From Planctomicrobium piriforme (GTDB lineage: Bacteria; Planctomycetota; Planctomycetia; Pirellulales; PNKZ01), in the NCBI GenBank assembly GCA_945877965.1, contig CAMCTH010000194.1:1-8029 (forward strand): DNA of 8,029 nucleotides, read 5' to 3'. Made by a program: the position numbers and the translations under genes. Positions within the stretch are counted from its first letter, which is position 1, and every line of letters starts with the position of its first letter. The notes below the pieces were generated by a model. The model did no database searches. It was not told where the DNA came from and was given only the letters and a program-made list of their open reading frames with translations. Below, in pieces: positions 1-6,329 of the stretch.

Positions 1-883
1 CTAAATGATCGGCCGCGATCTGTAGCTTCACGAACTGATCGTACGGCAGGTCGTCGTTGAAGGCGTCGATGACCCAGTCGCGATAACGGTAACCGCTCGT
101 ACTCGGCTTCACCGCAAAGGTGTGAGCTTGATCCTCGGCATAGCGGGCGACGTCGAGCCAGTAGCGACCCCAGCGTTCGCCGTAATGCGGCGAAGCGAGC
201 AACCGATCAATGACGCGGGCGAACGCTTGCGGCGAATTGTCGGCCAGAAACGCTGCAATCTCTTCCGGAGTCGGCGGCAAGCCGATCAGATCGAACGTCG
301 CGCGGCGAATGAGTTCGCGCTTCGTCGCCGGAGCGACCGGCTTGAGGTCAGCCGCTTCGAGATCGGCGAGCACAAAGTAATCGATCTCGCTCCGCGGCCA
401 CTTCGCATCGCGGACTTGCGGACGCGGCGACTTCACTGGGGGTTGAAATGCCCAGAACTTGCGGGCGGCCGCGAAGTCGATTCCCTTGGCAGCCGGCGTC
501 GCCTGCTCGACGCGCGGGTCGGCGGCCCCTTGATCGATCCAGGTCGTGAAGTCGGCGATGATTGCGTCCGAGAGTTTTCCCTTCGGCGGCATCTCGAACG
601 ACTCTTGCTTCAAGGCCTGAACGAGCAGACTCTCTTTTGCATTGCCGGGAACGATCGCCGGCCCGGAGTCGCCTCCCTTGAGCAGGGCCGCGCGGCTATC
701 GAGCGAGAGTCCCCCTTGGATGCTCTTGGCCTCGGCCGCATGGCACTCGTAACACTCACGGATCAGGACGGGGCGAATCTTGCTCTCAAAGAATTCGATC
801 TGCGCCGACGAAGGCTCCGCAGCACCCGCCGTGTGCGCGACGGCGCAGACCCAACCGAAGAAGAATAATGAGAATGAGCGCAA
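1..883 (-). CDS. Secreted planctomycete cytochrome c / DUF1549 protein, N-terminal part (runs off left edge)
   Basis: Read leftward from TTG at 883-881, 294 codons are open to the window edge. Residues 1-22 form a signal peptide (hydrophobic run with three Phe, then an AGAA|E cleavage region), so the protein is exported. A PSCyt1-type cytochrome c domain follows: heme motif CYECH at residues 44-48, a GGLSLDSR segment, and MPPKG at 98-102, whose Met98 may be the distal heme ligand. After an FWAFQPP linker (about 143-149) comes DUF1549, from about residue 167 (IDYFVL) and including LIGLPPTPEEI and YGERWGRYWLDVARYAED. In this family DUF1549 is normally followed by DUF1553; that part lies outside the window. 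The biochemical role of the family is unproven; large planctomycete paralogue sets have been linked by inference to periplasmic redox or polysaccharide use. No ATG exists in frame before the heme motif, which is why TTG is chosen; no clear Shine-Dalgarno precedes it. The domain call is very secure, the start codon is not. Confidence 0.93.
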   Translation of the reverse strand, partial: MRSFSLFFFGWVCAVAHTAGAAEPSSAQIEFFESKIRPVLIRECYECHAAEAKSIQGGLSLDSRAALLKGGDSGPAIVPGNAKESLLVQALKQESFEMPPKGKLSDAIIADFTTWIDQGAADPRVEQATPAAKGIDFAAARKFWAFQPPVKSPRPQVRDAKWPRSEIDYFVLADLEAADLKPVAPATKRELIRRATFDLIGLPPTPEEIAAFLADNSPQAFARVIDRLLASPHYGERWGRYWLDVARYAEDQAHTFAVKPSTSGYRYRDWVIDAFNDDLPYDQFVKLQIAADHL

Positions 884-1441
884 GGGTAGTCGACCCAAAT
901 GGTCTGGAGGAAGCGTGAACAGAAGGTGGGAGACGAACGGGGGCGAGCAGCGGCGGGACGGACTCTCTTATTGAACTTGAGTCCCCGGGCGGCGTCAATC
1001 TGAGGCGGAAATTACGGCGACGAATCGAGGCGTTTTTTGCAGTTTGTCTCGTTCGGCGAGCCGTACGACCGTCACAAAGCGGGGTTTAATCCGTTGCCGC
1101 GTCGCGTCGCTCGTGCGCGATGGTCCTTGTCCAAGGCGAGCCGGCTCGGTGAGGAGTCGCTCTCCGTCGGCCGGCACGCGACGACATCGATGTGGACGCG
1201 ATCGTTTCATCGAGCGCGAAAGCGGTAAGTCGATCTCGCTGATTTTTCTGCGCAGAGGCAATCGTGCACGAGCGGATTTAATTGAAAACGCGGCTCGTGG
1301 CGGTAAGCCTAAAGGACCAGTACGCTAGCTTCGTTCACTTGCGGAATCGGTGAGTCTGCGACGGACGATCCCGCACATCAAGCGGGTCGGCCGACGTCGA
1401 ACAGAAACGCGCGCCTGGATTCACGGTGAGAAGGAAAGAGC
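884..1441. other. Intergenic region between divergent genes
   Basis: About 560 bases separate the leftward cytochrome gene from the rightward desaturase. Short open frames exist on both strands (for example 1044-1328 plus and 995-1261 minus), but their translations are Arg/Ser-rich and low in hydrophobic structure, as expected of random frames in GC-rich DNA, so I call no gene. Two perfect 10-base palindromes are present: TCTGCGCAGA at 1247-1256 and GTCGGCCGAC at 1386-1395. The second lies 46 bases before the desaturase start and could be an operator, but such palindromes are expected by chance at this GC content. No convincing promoter for the desaturase was found. Confidence 0.5.
970..998 (-). 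promoter_or_regulatory. Candidate sigma70-type promoter for the cytochrome/DUF1549 gene
   Basis: On the minus strand TTGACG (998-993, five of six consensus bases) is followed after 17 bases by TTCAAT (975-970, four of six). Spacing and orientation suit transcription of the leftward gene, with a leader of roughly 80 bases before the proposed TTG. This is a pattern match only. Confidence 0.4.
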
Positions 1442-2416
1442 ATGGCGACGGAGACGGCAACGAACGACGACCTCCGCGACGGTGATCCGCGCGATATGGG
1501 GACGGCCGGACTGCTCGGGCGGAACGCGCTCGAGATCGGCGTGCTTCGTTCGTTGAGCGTGCGATCCGATCTCCACGGCTTGCTGCGGTTCGCAACGCAT
1601 CTGGGCGCGATGTTCGCGACGGGCTTGCTCGTCCGTTGGGCGATGCCGAATGGGTACTACCTGATTCCGGCGCTCGTGCTGCACGGCTTCACGATCGTCA
1701 CGATGTTCGCGCCGATGCATGAGTGCGTCCATCGCACGGCCTTCGCCACGCCGTTACTGAACGAAATCTTCGGTTGGCTCGCGGGACTGATCGGCGTCTA
1801 CAACTTCACTTACTACCGCTATTACCACACTTGGCATCATCGCTACACGCAAGATCCCGCGCGCGATCCCGAGTTGATGGTCCCCAAGCCGCAGAACTGG
1901 CGCGAATATCTGGTCGAAATCAGCGGCTTTTACTTTTGGGCTCGCCGACCGATGCTGTTCACGAAGCTGTCGCTCGGACGCACCGAGGCGTATCCTTTCA
2001 TTCCGCCGGCCGGGCAACGCAAAGTGGCGATCTCGGCCGCCGTGCAAACATCGATTTATCTCGCGGCCCTCGTCTCGATCGCCTTGGGCTACTTGTTTGC
2101 CTGGTGGTACTGGCTGCTTCCCGCGATGTTGGCTCAGCCGCTGTTGCGATTGATGCTGATCGCCGAGCACACCGGCTGCACCTATGACGAGAACGGCCTG
2201 ACGAACACGCGGACGACGCTGGCCTCGCTGCCCGTGCGGATACTGATGTGGAACATGCCGTTCCATGCCGAGCATCATTTGTATCCGTCGATCCCGTTCC
2301 ACCAATTGCCGCAAGCCCACCAGGAACTGAAGCGGAAGCTGACGCACATCGAACCGAATTACGTCGCCTCGAACCGCGCGGTCTTGCGCTCCCTCGGCAC
2401 GGACCCTCGCGCATGA
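1442..2416 (+). CDS. Membrane fatty acid desaturase-family protein (di-iron, three His boxes)
   Basis: A 324-residue integral membrane protein of the fatty acid desaturase/hydroxylase superfamily, which uses a di-iron centre and O2 to desaturate or hydroxylate acyl or terpenoid chains. All histidine boxes are visible: HECVH at 93-97, HTWHH at 129-133 and HAEHH at 275-279, plus a probable extra ligand His243 in AEHTGC. Hydrophobic segments lie at about 50-66, 73-91, 108-121, 198-220 and 222-241, placing the boxes on the cytoplasmic face as in the family. The first 45 residues are polar and charged. The ATG is supported by AAGGA at 1431-1435, six bases upstream. The stop overlaps the start of the MetX-like hydrolase (ATGA), so the two are probably translationally coupled. 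Substrate is not readable from sequence: the HHRYTQDPARDPE stretch and WNMPFHAEHHLYPSIPFH also recall CrtR-type carotenoid hydroxylases, so a carotenoid or other lipid substrate is possible. The family is secure, the reaction is not. Confidence 0.9.
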   Translation: MATETATNDDLRDGDPRDMGTAGLLGRNALEIGVLRSLSVRSDLHGLLRFATHLGAMFATGLLVRWAMPNGYYLIPALVLHGFTIVTMFAPMHECVHRTAFATPLLNEIFGWLAGLIGVYNFTYYRYYHTWHHRYTQDPARDPELMVPKPQNWREYLVEISGFYFWARRPMLFTKLSLGRTEAYPFIPPAGQRKVAISAAVQTSIYLAALVSIALGYLFAWWYWLLPAMLAQPLLRLMLIAEHTGCTYDENGLTNTRTTLASLPVRILMWNMPFHAEHHLYPSIPFHQLPQAHQELKRKLTHIEPNYVASNRAVLRSLGTDPRA

Positions 2417-3456
2417 CCGTCGCCGCTTCCACTGCAACGCCGACGCCGGATTACGATGTCTTCACGCTGCGCGACTTTCGGTTGCAGTGCGGTTGGACGT
2501 TGCCCGAAGGTCGCTTGGCCTACAAGACGTATGGGACGCTGAACGCCGATCGCTCAAACGTCGTGCTCTATCCGACGTCGTATGCCGCGCAGCATATGGA
2601 CATCGAGTGGCTCATCGGGCCGACCGGCATTCTCGACCCGACGCGTTACTTCATCATCATCCCCAACATGTTCGGCAACGGTCTGTCGTCGTCGCCGAGC
2701 AACTTGCCCGAACCGTTCGGCGGCGGCCGCTTCCCGCCGTTTACGCATGTCGACAACGTCACCGCGCAGCGTCGCCTGCTGCAAGAAGTGTTCGGCATCG
2801 AACGGTTGGCGCTCGTCTACGGTTGGTCGATGGGAGGTCAGCAAGCGCTGCACTGGGGCGCTCTGTATCCCGACGTGGTCGAACGGATCGCCGCGCTCTG
2901 TACCTCGGCCAAGACGTCGCCCCACAACGTTGTGTTCCTCGAAGGACTGCGGACGGCGCTGACGTCCGATCCCGCTTGGCAAGGAGATCGCTTCGTCGGT
3001 CGCCCCGAACGCGGACTGCGCGCTTACGGACGCATTTATGCCGGCTGGGCCTTGTCGCAAGCGTTCTATCGCGAGCAGGTCCACCTCACGCTTGGCTACT
3101 CGTCGCTCGAAGATTTTTTGATTCGCGAGTGGGAAGCGGCCTTCCTCCGTCGCGATGCTGCCAACTTGCTCTCGATGCTCGAGACTTGGAAGCAGTCGAA
3201 CGTCGGCTCGAACGAAACCTATCGCGGCGACTGGCAGGCCGCCCTCGGCGCGATTCGCGCTCGCACCTTGTTGATGCCCGGCAGCCACGATTTGTACTTC
3301 ACGCCCGAAGACAGCCTGGCCGACTCGCGGTTGATTCCGCACTGTTCGTACCGACCGATTCCATCGATTTGGGGTCATCGAGCCGGCAATCCGGCGAAGA
3401 ACCCGATCGATCAAGCCTGCATCCGCGCCGTCGTCGCCGAATTGTTGGCGACGTAG
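2413..3456 (+). CDS. MetX-like alpha/beta hydrolase (putative esterase/acyltransferase)
   Basis: A 347-residue alpha/beta-hydrolase with overall similarity to homoserine O-acetyltransferase (MetX). The nucleophile elbow is GWSMGGQQALHWG with Ser139; the acid is Asp293 in GSHDLYF, and the base is His322 in IWGHRAGNP, giving a complete triad in the normal order. An N-terminal segment GRLAYKTYGTLN (33-44) is typical of the MetX clan. However, the strand-turn region that in true MetX carries the Gly-rich LTG-type and GP motifs reads YPTSYAAQH (53-61), so I do not name it metX; MetX-like putative esterases of this size are known. No signal peptide: probably cytoplasmic. The frame stays open back to 2248, but ATG 2413 is chosen because it overlaps the desaturase stop as ATGA and the upstream extension is only a shadow of the desaturase. 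Coupling without its own Shine-Dalgarno suggests co-production; a job on the same lipid or ester substrate is inference. Confidence 0.88.
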   Translation: MTVAASTATPTPDYDVFTLRDFRLQCGWTLPEGRLAYKTYGTLNADRSNVVLYPTSYAAQHMDIEWLIGPTGILDPTRYFIIIPNMFGNGLSSSPSNLPEPFGGGRFPPFTHVDNVTAQRRLLQEVFGIERLALVYGWSMGGQQALHWGALYPDVVERIAALCTSAKTSPHNVVFLEGLRTALTSDPAWQGDRFVGRPERGLRAYGRIYAGWALSQAFYREQVHLTLGYSSLEDFLIREWEAAFLRRDAANLLSMLETWKQSNVGSNETYRGDWQAALGAIRARTLLMPGSHDLYFTPEDSLADSRLIPHCSYRPIPSIWGHRAGNPAKNPIDQACIRAVVAELLAT

Positions 3457-3563
3457 TTCCGCCTCTCGATTATCAACGCGGAGAGCTTTGCTGGTTATCG
3501 CGGCCCGAACGAGTTCTCGGGTGGGGATTCACCGGCGACAATCGCTTGCCTGATTGCTTGATC

Positions 3564-3581
3564 GAGTTCGGGGGCGAACTC
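3564..3581 (+). terminator. Hairpin, possible terminator of the desaturase-hydrolase operon
   Basis: A perfect 7-bp inverted repeat, GAGTTCG / CGAACTC, closes a GGGG loop 108 bases after the hydrolase stop. The following bases (TTGTCTGACTTG) are T-rich but not a true T-tract, so an intrinsic terminator is only possible; a transcript-end stabilising structure would look the same. Confidence 0.33.
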
Positions 3582-3854
3582 TTGTCTGACTTGTAAGCCT
3601 CATTCGCAGTTTGCGGCTCGCGTAAACTTCACGCAGGGCGATGCTTTTCCCGCTCCGTCTTGTCGAACACGCCGGCGTATTGAACGTCGAACGCGTTGTT
3701 CCGTGGCATGAGGTAAGATATGCTCGGACCCTCGTTGCTTTTTATCGGCATCCCCTCCTAAGCTCTCACTTCCGACGTTTTGCCATGTCCGCTCTACTTG
3801 CGATTGTCGAGAGATGCATCCGTCTGCGGTCTGCCGCCGCGATTAATCATTTGT

Positions 3855-3859
3855 GGAGG
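3855..3859 (+). promoter_or_regulatory. Ribosome binding site that fixes the start at ATG 3868
   Basis: GGAGG sits eight bases before ATG 3868, ideal spacing. A GTG at 3853 is in the same frame but overlaps this site, so the ATG is the better start. Confidence 0.7.
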
Positions 3860-3867
3860 CGATCATC

Positions 3868-5439
3868 ATGAGAGATTCCGCAACGCGGGAGCGTCTGACG
3901 ACGTGGGGAGCGGCCGGAGTGATGATCGTTTTCACCGGCATCTTCTTCGTCGACGGCATCTACAAGCCGCGGTTCGTCAGCGTCGACGCGTGGTCGTATC
4001 TGGAACTTTCCGGCACCGTCTTTCGCGATTTCTACCACACGAACACGCAGCGACAGTTTGAAGTTCATACTCCCTACTCGACCGCGTTTCCACCGCTTTG
4101 GCCCGTCATGTTCGGCGTCGCGCGAATGATCGTCGATCTGGGAGTTTATACTTCGCACCTACTGAATTTCTGCATTTGCATCGGCTTGCTGTTTGCGCTG
4201 ATCGCCTTTGCGCAGCGACTCGGGCGGCCCGGTGCGATCGGAGCGGCGGCATACCTGCTGCTGTGGTCGCTCGGCGGCTTCGCAGGCGATGCGATCGGCG
4301 GAGGGTCGTGCCCGTTGGCAATTCTGCTGCTAGTTGCGGCATTGACCGTGCTCGAAGTCGAGCGGCCGACGTTGGCGCGAGTCGCCGTCTATGGCGCGTT
4401 GTGTGCTTTCATGGTGTTGACTCGGTTCGACACGCTCATCGCTGCATTTGTTCTCGTTTGCTATGGCGCGATTCGCTATGCCGGGGGCATCAAGAACCTT
4501 GCCGCAGTCTTGAAAGGGCTCGTCGCATGCGGGACGACGGCTCTCGTATTTCTGTCTCCATGGATGGCTTACTGCGCGTCGCACTTCGGCAAGCCGTTTG
4601 CCAGCGACAACGTGCGTCAGTTGTATTCGGCGAAGCCCACGAGCGTCCTGGATTATCACGCCGTCGAGCCGCCGCGCGATTTACTGATTAATCCCTTGCA
4701 TTGGGCCGCACAACTTGCGACCCGAAAAGCTCCCGAAACGCTGAAGGTCGTTGCAATCGAGTTATATAACTCATACCTTCCCGCTCTAGTCGTGATCCTG
4801 TGTTTGGTTTGGTCAAACGCTCGGCCGCAACTGCGACCCGCCGACAAGTCGTTCTTGTGGATCGTTGCTCTGTTGGTTCCGCTGCTCGTGCTCCCTTCGG
4901 TATTGGTCGGATATGCTGGAGGACGTTATTTTGCTGCGGCCTTGCTGCTTGTCGGACTCGGCCTCCTTATCGTGCTCGACGCGCAAGGCTCGCTCTCGTG
5001 GCGTAGACCGATCTTCCTGCTGGCGCTAATTATTGCCGCGACGCCGATCGTCCATCGCGGGGCGCTCAAGTCGCTGTTTAGTCTGCGTGCAAAGTGGACG
5101 GATCCCGCCTCGACCATGGAGGCCCGAACGCCGCCGCCGGAATTCCAAGCTCTAACCGACGCCGTGCATGGCGACGCGAAGGGAAGCCCGCATCGTCTGC
5201 TATTCGGCAGGAGTCGTAAGCACCCGAATACGAACGGCGCCCGCTATGGTGCGCTGACCGGCGAGCCGACTTCGCTGATGCCTTATCAGCTTGAGGGGCA
5301 CTTCGGCAAATTCATCTCGGAATGGGGAATAACCCACGTTTACGATCCGGCGGGTACCGTGGCCGATCTCAAAGCCGACGATGTAGAATTCACGCCGCTC
5401 AACTATCCTCAATTATTCCGCGTGATCAGAAAGCAATAA
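3868..5439 (+). CDS. Polytopic membrane protein, GT-C (ArnT/PMT-like) glycosyltransferase-like
   Basis: A 523-residue membrane protein with about a dozen hydrophobic segments (roughly 12-29, 74-90, 97-115, 123-139, 146-162, 170-186, 188-203, 213-236, 298-315, 328-348, 352-370, 380-395) and a polar C-terminal domain of about 120 residues. After the first helix, the loop VSVDAWSYLELSG (38-50) has the acidic residue (Asp40) expected in the first extracytoplasmic loop of GT-C enzymes, and YSTAFPPLWPVMFG (70-83) matches the pattern that follows it in ArnT/PMT-type transferases. Such enzymes move a sugar from a polyprenyl-phosphate carrier to lipid, glycan or protein on the outer face of the membrane. 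The C-terminal part (about 425-523) contains EWGITHVYDP, a type of soluble segment often seen at the end of planctomycete proteins of this class. It has a strong Shine-Dalgarno and stands alone. Donor and acceptor cannot be read from sequence, and an uncharacterised membrane protein with the same fold is an alternative. Confidence 0.68.
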   Translation: MRDSATRERLTTWGAAGVMIVFTGIFFVDGIYKPRFVSVDAWSYLELSGTVFRDFYHTNTQRQFEVHTPYSTAFPPLWPVMFGVARMIVDLGVYTSHLLNFCICIGLLFALIAFAQRLGRPGAIGAAAYLLLWSLGGFAGDAIGGGSCPLAILLLVAALTVLEVERPTLARVAVYGALCAFMVLTRFDTLIAAFVLVCYGAIRYAGGIKNLAAVLKGLVACGTTALVFLSPWMAYCASHFGKPFASDNVRQLYSAKPTSVLDYHAVEPPRDLLINPLHWAAQLATRKAPETLKVVAIELYNSYLPALVVILCLVWSNARPQLRPADKSFLWIVALLVPLLVLPSVLVGYAGGRYFAAALLLVGLGLLIVLDAQGSLSWRRPIFLLALIIAATPIVHRGALKSLFSLRAKWTDPASTMEARTPPPEFQALTDAVHGDAKGSPHRLLFGRSRKHPNTNGARYGALTGEPTSLMPYQLEGHFGKFISEWGITHVYDPAGTVADLKADDVEFTPLNYPQLFRVIRKQ

Positions 5440-5530
5440 CGCCCTCGAGCCATTCCGTTGCAGGATGTGGGCTCAGAAAGACGAGAGCGATCATAAGTAA
5501 GCGCCACGACGGACCGATGCCTAACCATTT

Positions 5531-5546
5531 CGCCGTGTGAACGGCG
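5531..5546. repeat. Perfect hairpin at the integrase-fragment junction
   Basis: CGCCGT (5531-5536) and ACGGCG (5541-5546) pair perfectly around the tetraloop GTGA. The position is exactly where recognisable integrase coding sequence begins, about 90 bases after the membrane-protein stop. No T-tract follows, so it is not a classic terminator; it may mark a recombination or deletion end point, or be chance. Confidence 0.45.
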
Positions 5547-5968
5547 GGGCGAGCGTGAAGTTGGCCCTAGAATTGGCCCGGCATTCGACGCCGACTCTGA
5601 CGATCGGCAGCTACGCTCACACTCGCTTGCACGATCTCCAAGGGGCGTTGGAGTCGCTGCCGACGACGTCACCCCAACCGAATGACGAGCATCGCCAAGT
5701 GCTACGAGCAACCGGCACGGAGGATGCGATACGGTCGACCCTCGATCCGACAAAGACTTACGACTCGCGAACCGGTCAGCAAAGTGGCGGGTGTTTTGGC
5801 GGCGAGCGGGGGCGAAACGAGGCGACGAGCGGCGAATCGGCTGTGCGCGCAGACGCCGACCCAGTTGGGTCGAACGTGTTGCCGCTCAACGCTTTAGAAG
5901 CCGCAGGCGAGCCGCGGCGAGCGTTGGCGAAAGGACTACGGGGATTCGAACCCCGGTTAACGGATTGA
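5537..5968 (+). pseudogene. C-terminal remnant of a tyrosine recombinase/integrase
   Basis: The reading frame from 5537 starts with NGGASVKLALELARHSTP and continues TLTIGSYAHTRLHDLQGALE, the last part of a phage-type integrase catalytic domain. The final catalytic His (residue 16, in ARHS) and the nucleophilic Tyr (residue 26, in SYAH) are present; the upstream Arg and HxxR boxes are missing because the frame is closed by TAA at 5522-5524 and no integrase-like sequence precedes it. A polar low-complexity tail follows (LDPTKTYDSRTGQQSGG), a style I associate with planctomycete integrases. The last codons (GFEPRLTD) are the antisense of a tRNA T-arm and anticodon arm, so the recombinase gene ends inside its attachment-site-like sequence. 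A normal enzyme of this family has about 300-400 residues, so this piece cannot be active. GTG 5537 is formally a start but probably not used. Confidence 0.75.
5767..5791 (+). repeat. 25-base direct repeat, copy 1
   Basis: It begins GCGAACCGGTCAGC and ends TGGCGGG, and matches 6016-6040 at 23 of 25 positions (differences A/G at repeat base 15 and G/A at base 18). Copy 1 lies within the integrase tail, 249 bases from copy 2, with the tRNA fragment between them. Confidence 0.7.
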
Positions 5969-5976
5969 GAACCCGA
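5931..5976 (-). other. 3' portion of a tRNA-Glu(CTC)-like gene; probable att site
   Basis: Read on the minus strand, TCGGG-TTCTCAA-TCCGT (5976-5960) forms an anticodon arm with loop TTCTCAA and anticodon CTC (Glu). Four pairs form, one of them G-T, and the outermost is a T-T mismatch. TAAC (5959-5956) is the variable region. CGGGG-TTCGAAT-CCCCG (5955-5939) is a perfect five-pair T-arm with standard loop, and TAGTCCT (5938-5932) would be the 3' acceptor strand. The matching 5' acceptor AGGACTA and a D-arm are absent from the preceding bases, which differ entirely from a tRNA. So only about the last 46 bases of the gene are here, the usual footprint of a tRNA-targeting integrase. The isotype assignment rests on the anticodon loop and my memory of tRNA-Glu(CTC) sequences. 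Confidence 0.7.
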
Positions 5977-6015
5977 CTCCATGGGGCGGTTTCCTCGTCA
6001 AATAATGTCGATTCG

Positions 6016-6040
6016 GCGAACCGGTCAGCGAAATGGCGGG
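6016..6040 (+). repeat. 25-base direct repeat, copy 2
   Basis: Second copy of the repeat at 5767-5791, with two substitutions. Translated in one frame the copies read EPVSKVAGV and EPVSEMAGG, so a duplicated coding segment or a duplicated recombinase-binding (arm-type) site are both possible. Confidence 0.7.
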
Positions 6041-6171
6041 AGGAAACACCGCTAACCGCCGTGGTCGACGGTGATCTGCAACGTGTACTCGATGCGTGGC
6101 CGACGTTGCCCGAGCATGTACGCCAAGCGTTGCTGTTGCTTGTCAATTCCGCATTGGGTACCCGATCATGA
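6016..6171 (+). pseudogene. Tail of a small helical protein (WPTLPEHVRQA module), probably truncated
   Basis: This frame ends with DLQRVLDAWPTLPEHVRQA, then a short Leu-rich helix and stop at 6169-6171. The D-L-x-x-V-x-x-A-W-P-x-L-P-x-x-x-R-x-x-I/L pattern is one I recall from short proteins of planctomycetes, often near integrase genes; that is memory, not a search. The frame is open further upstream, but there it crosses the tRNA fragment antisense and the integrase tail, so that part is unlikely to be native. The only reasonable in-frame start close to the conserved part is GTG 6061, which would leave about 36 residues. The stop overlaps ATG 6168 (ATGA), suggesting that it was once coupled to the next small ORF. 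Function unknown. Confidence 0.45.
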
Positions 6172-6329
6172 AGACGATTCTAGTTCAGTTAGCCGTTACC
6201 CTCGACTCGAACGCCGTCGAGGCCATAGCTCAAATACTTGCGCCTGCTTTACTTGCCCCGACTCCAAAAGGCAGATCGTCGGAGAGGCAGGCAACGTCAT
6301 GTGTTCCCGATTGTCCATCTCGTCACTGA
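6168..6329 (+). CDS. Small hypothetical protein (53 aa), possibly a remnant
   Basis: It begins MKTILVQLAVTLDSNAVEAI: a short beta-strand-like segment and then an amphipathic helix, ending in a polar Cys-containing tail. Its ATG overlaps the stop of the preceding module as ATGA, the pattern of a coupled gene pair. I recognise no family. The ordered N-terminal half and random-looking C-terminal half (after about residue 33) suggest that a frameshift or deletion replaced the original end. Confidence 0.35.
   Translation: MKTILVQLAVTLDSNAVEAIAQILAPALLAPTPKGRSSERQATSCVPDCPSRH

Larger units (their letters stand above)
3457..3867. other. Intergenic region between hydrolase and membrane glycosyltransferase-like gene
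   Basis: About 410 bases without a supported gene. An open frame at 3641-3871 encodes 76 residues of unremarkable sequence and overlaps the next gene's start, so it is not called. A perfect hairpin at 3564-3581 is listed separately. A weak promoter-like pair, TTGTTC (3696-3701), 17 bases, TATGCT (3719-3724), is the best candidate I see for the next gene, but matches only three and four of six consensus bases. Confidence 0.4.

Noticed and set aside
122..868. Long plus-strand open frame of 248 codons
   Set aside because: It is antisense to the PSCyt1/DUF1549 gene, whose minus-strand translation carries a signal peptide, CYECH and clear DUF1549 motifs.
1044..1328. 94-codon plus-strand ORF and 88-codon minus-strand ORF in the intergenic region
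   Set aside because: Arg/Ser-rich random-looking products, no ribosome binding site, no recognisable motifs.
1247..1395. 10-base palindromes as regulator binding sites
   Set aside because: Perfect but short and unrelated to each other; expected by chance in GC-rich DNA.
2248..2412. N-terminal extension of the hydrolase
   Set aside because: The extra 55 residues lie wholly inside the desaturase coding region; ATG 2413 at the ATGA overlap is the natural start.
2487..3596. Other long frames across the hydrolase (plus strand 2487-3596, minus strand 2554-3414)
   Set aside because: Arg-rich shadows of the hydrolase gene, with no independent motifs.
3641..3871. 76-codon ORF before the GT-like gene
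   Set aside because: No Shine-Dalgarno, no family resemblance, and it runs over the well-supported start and ribosome binding site of the next gene.
5925..6010. A complete tRNA gene
   Set aside because: No 5' acceptor strand complementary to TAGTCCT and no D-arm precede the anticodon arm.
5791..6171. A single 126-residue protein including TGIRTPVNGLRTRL
   Set aside because: That peptide is a known kind of artefact from translating a tRNA gene antisense; only the part after the tRNA fragment looks protein-like.
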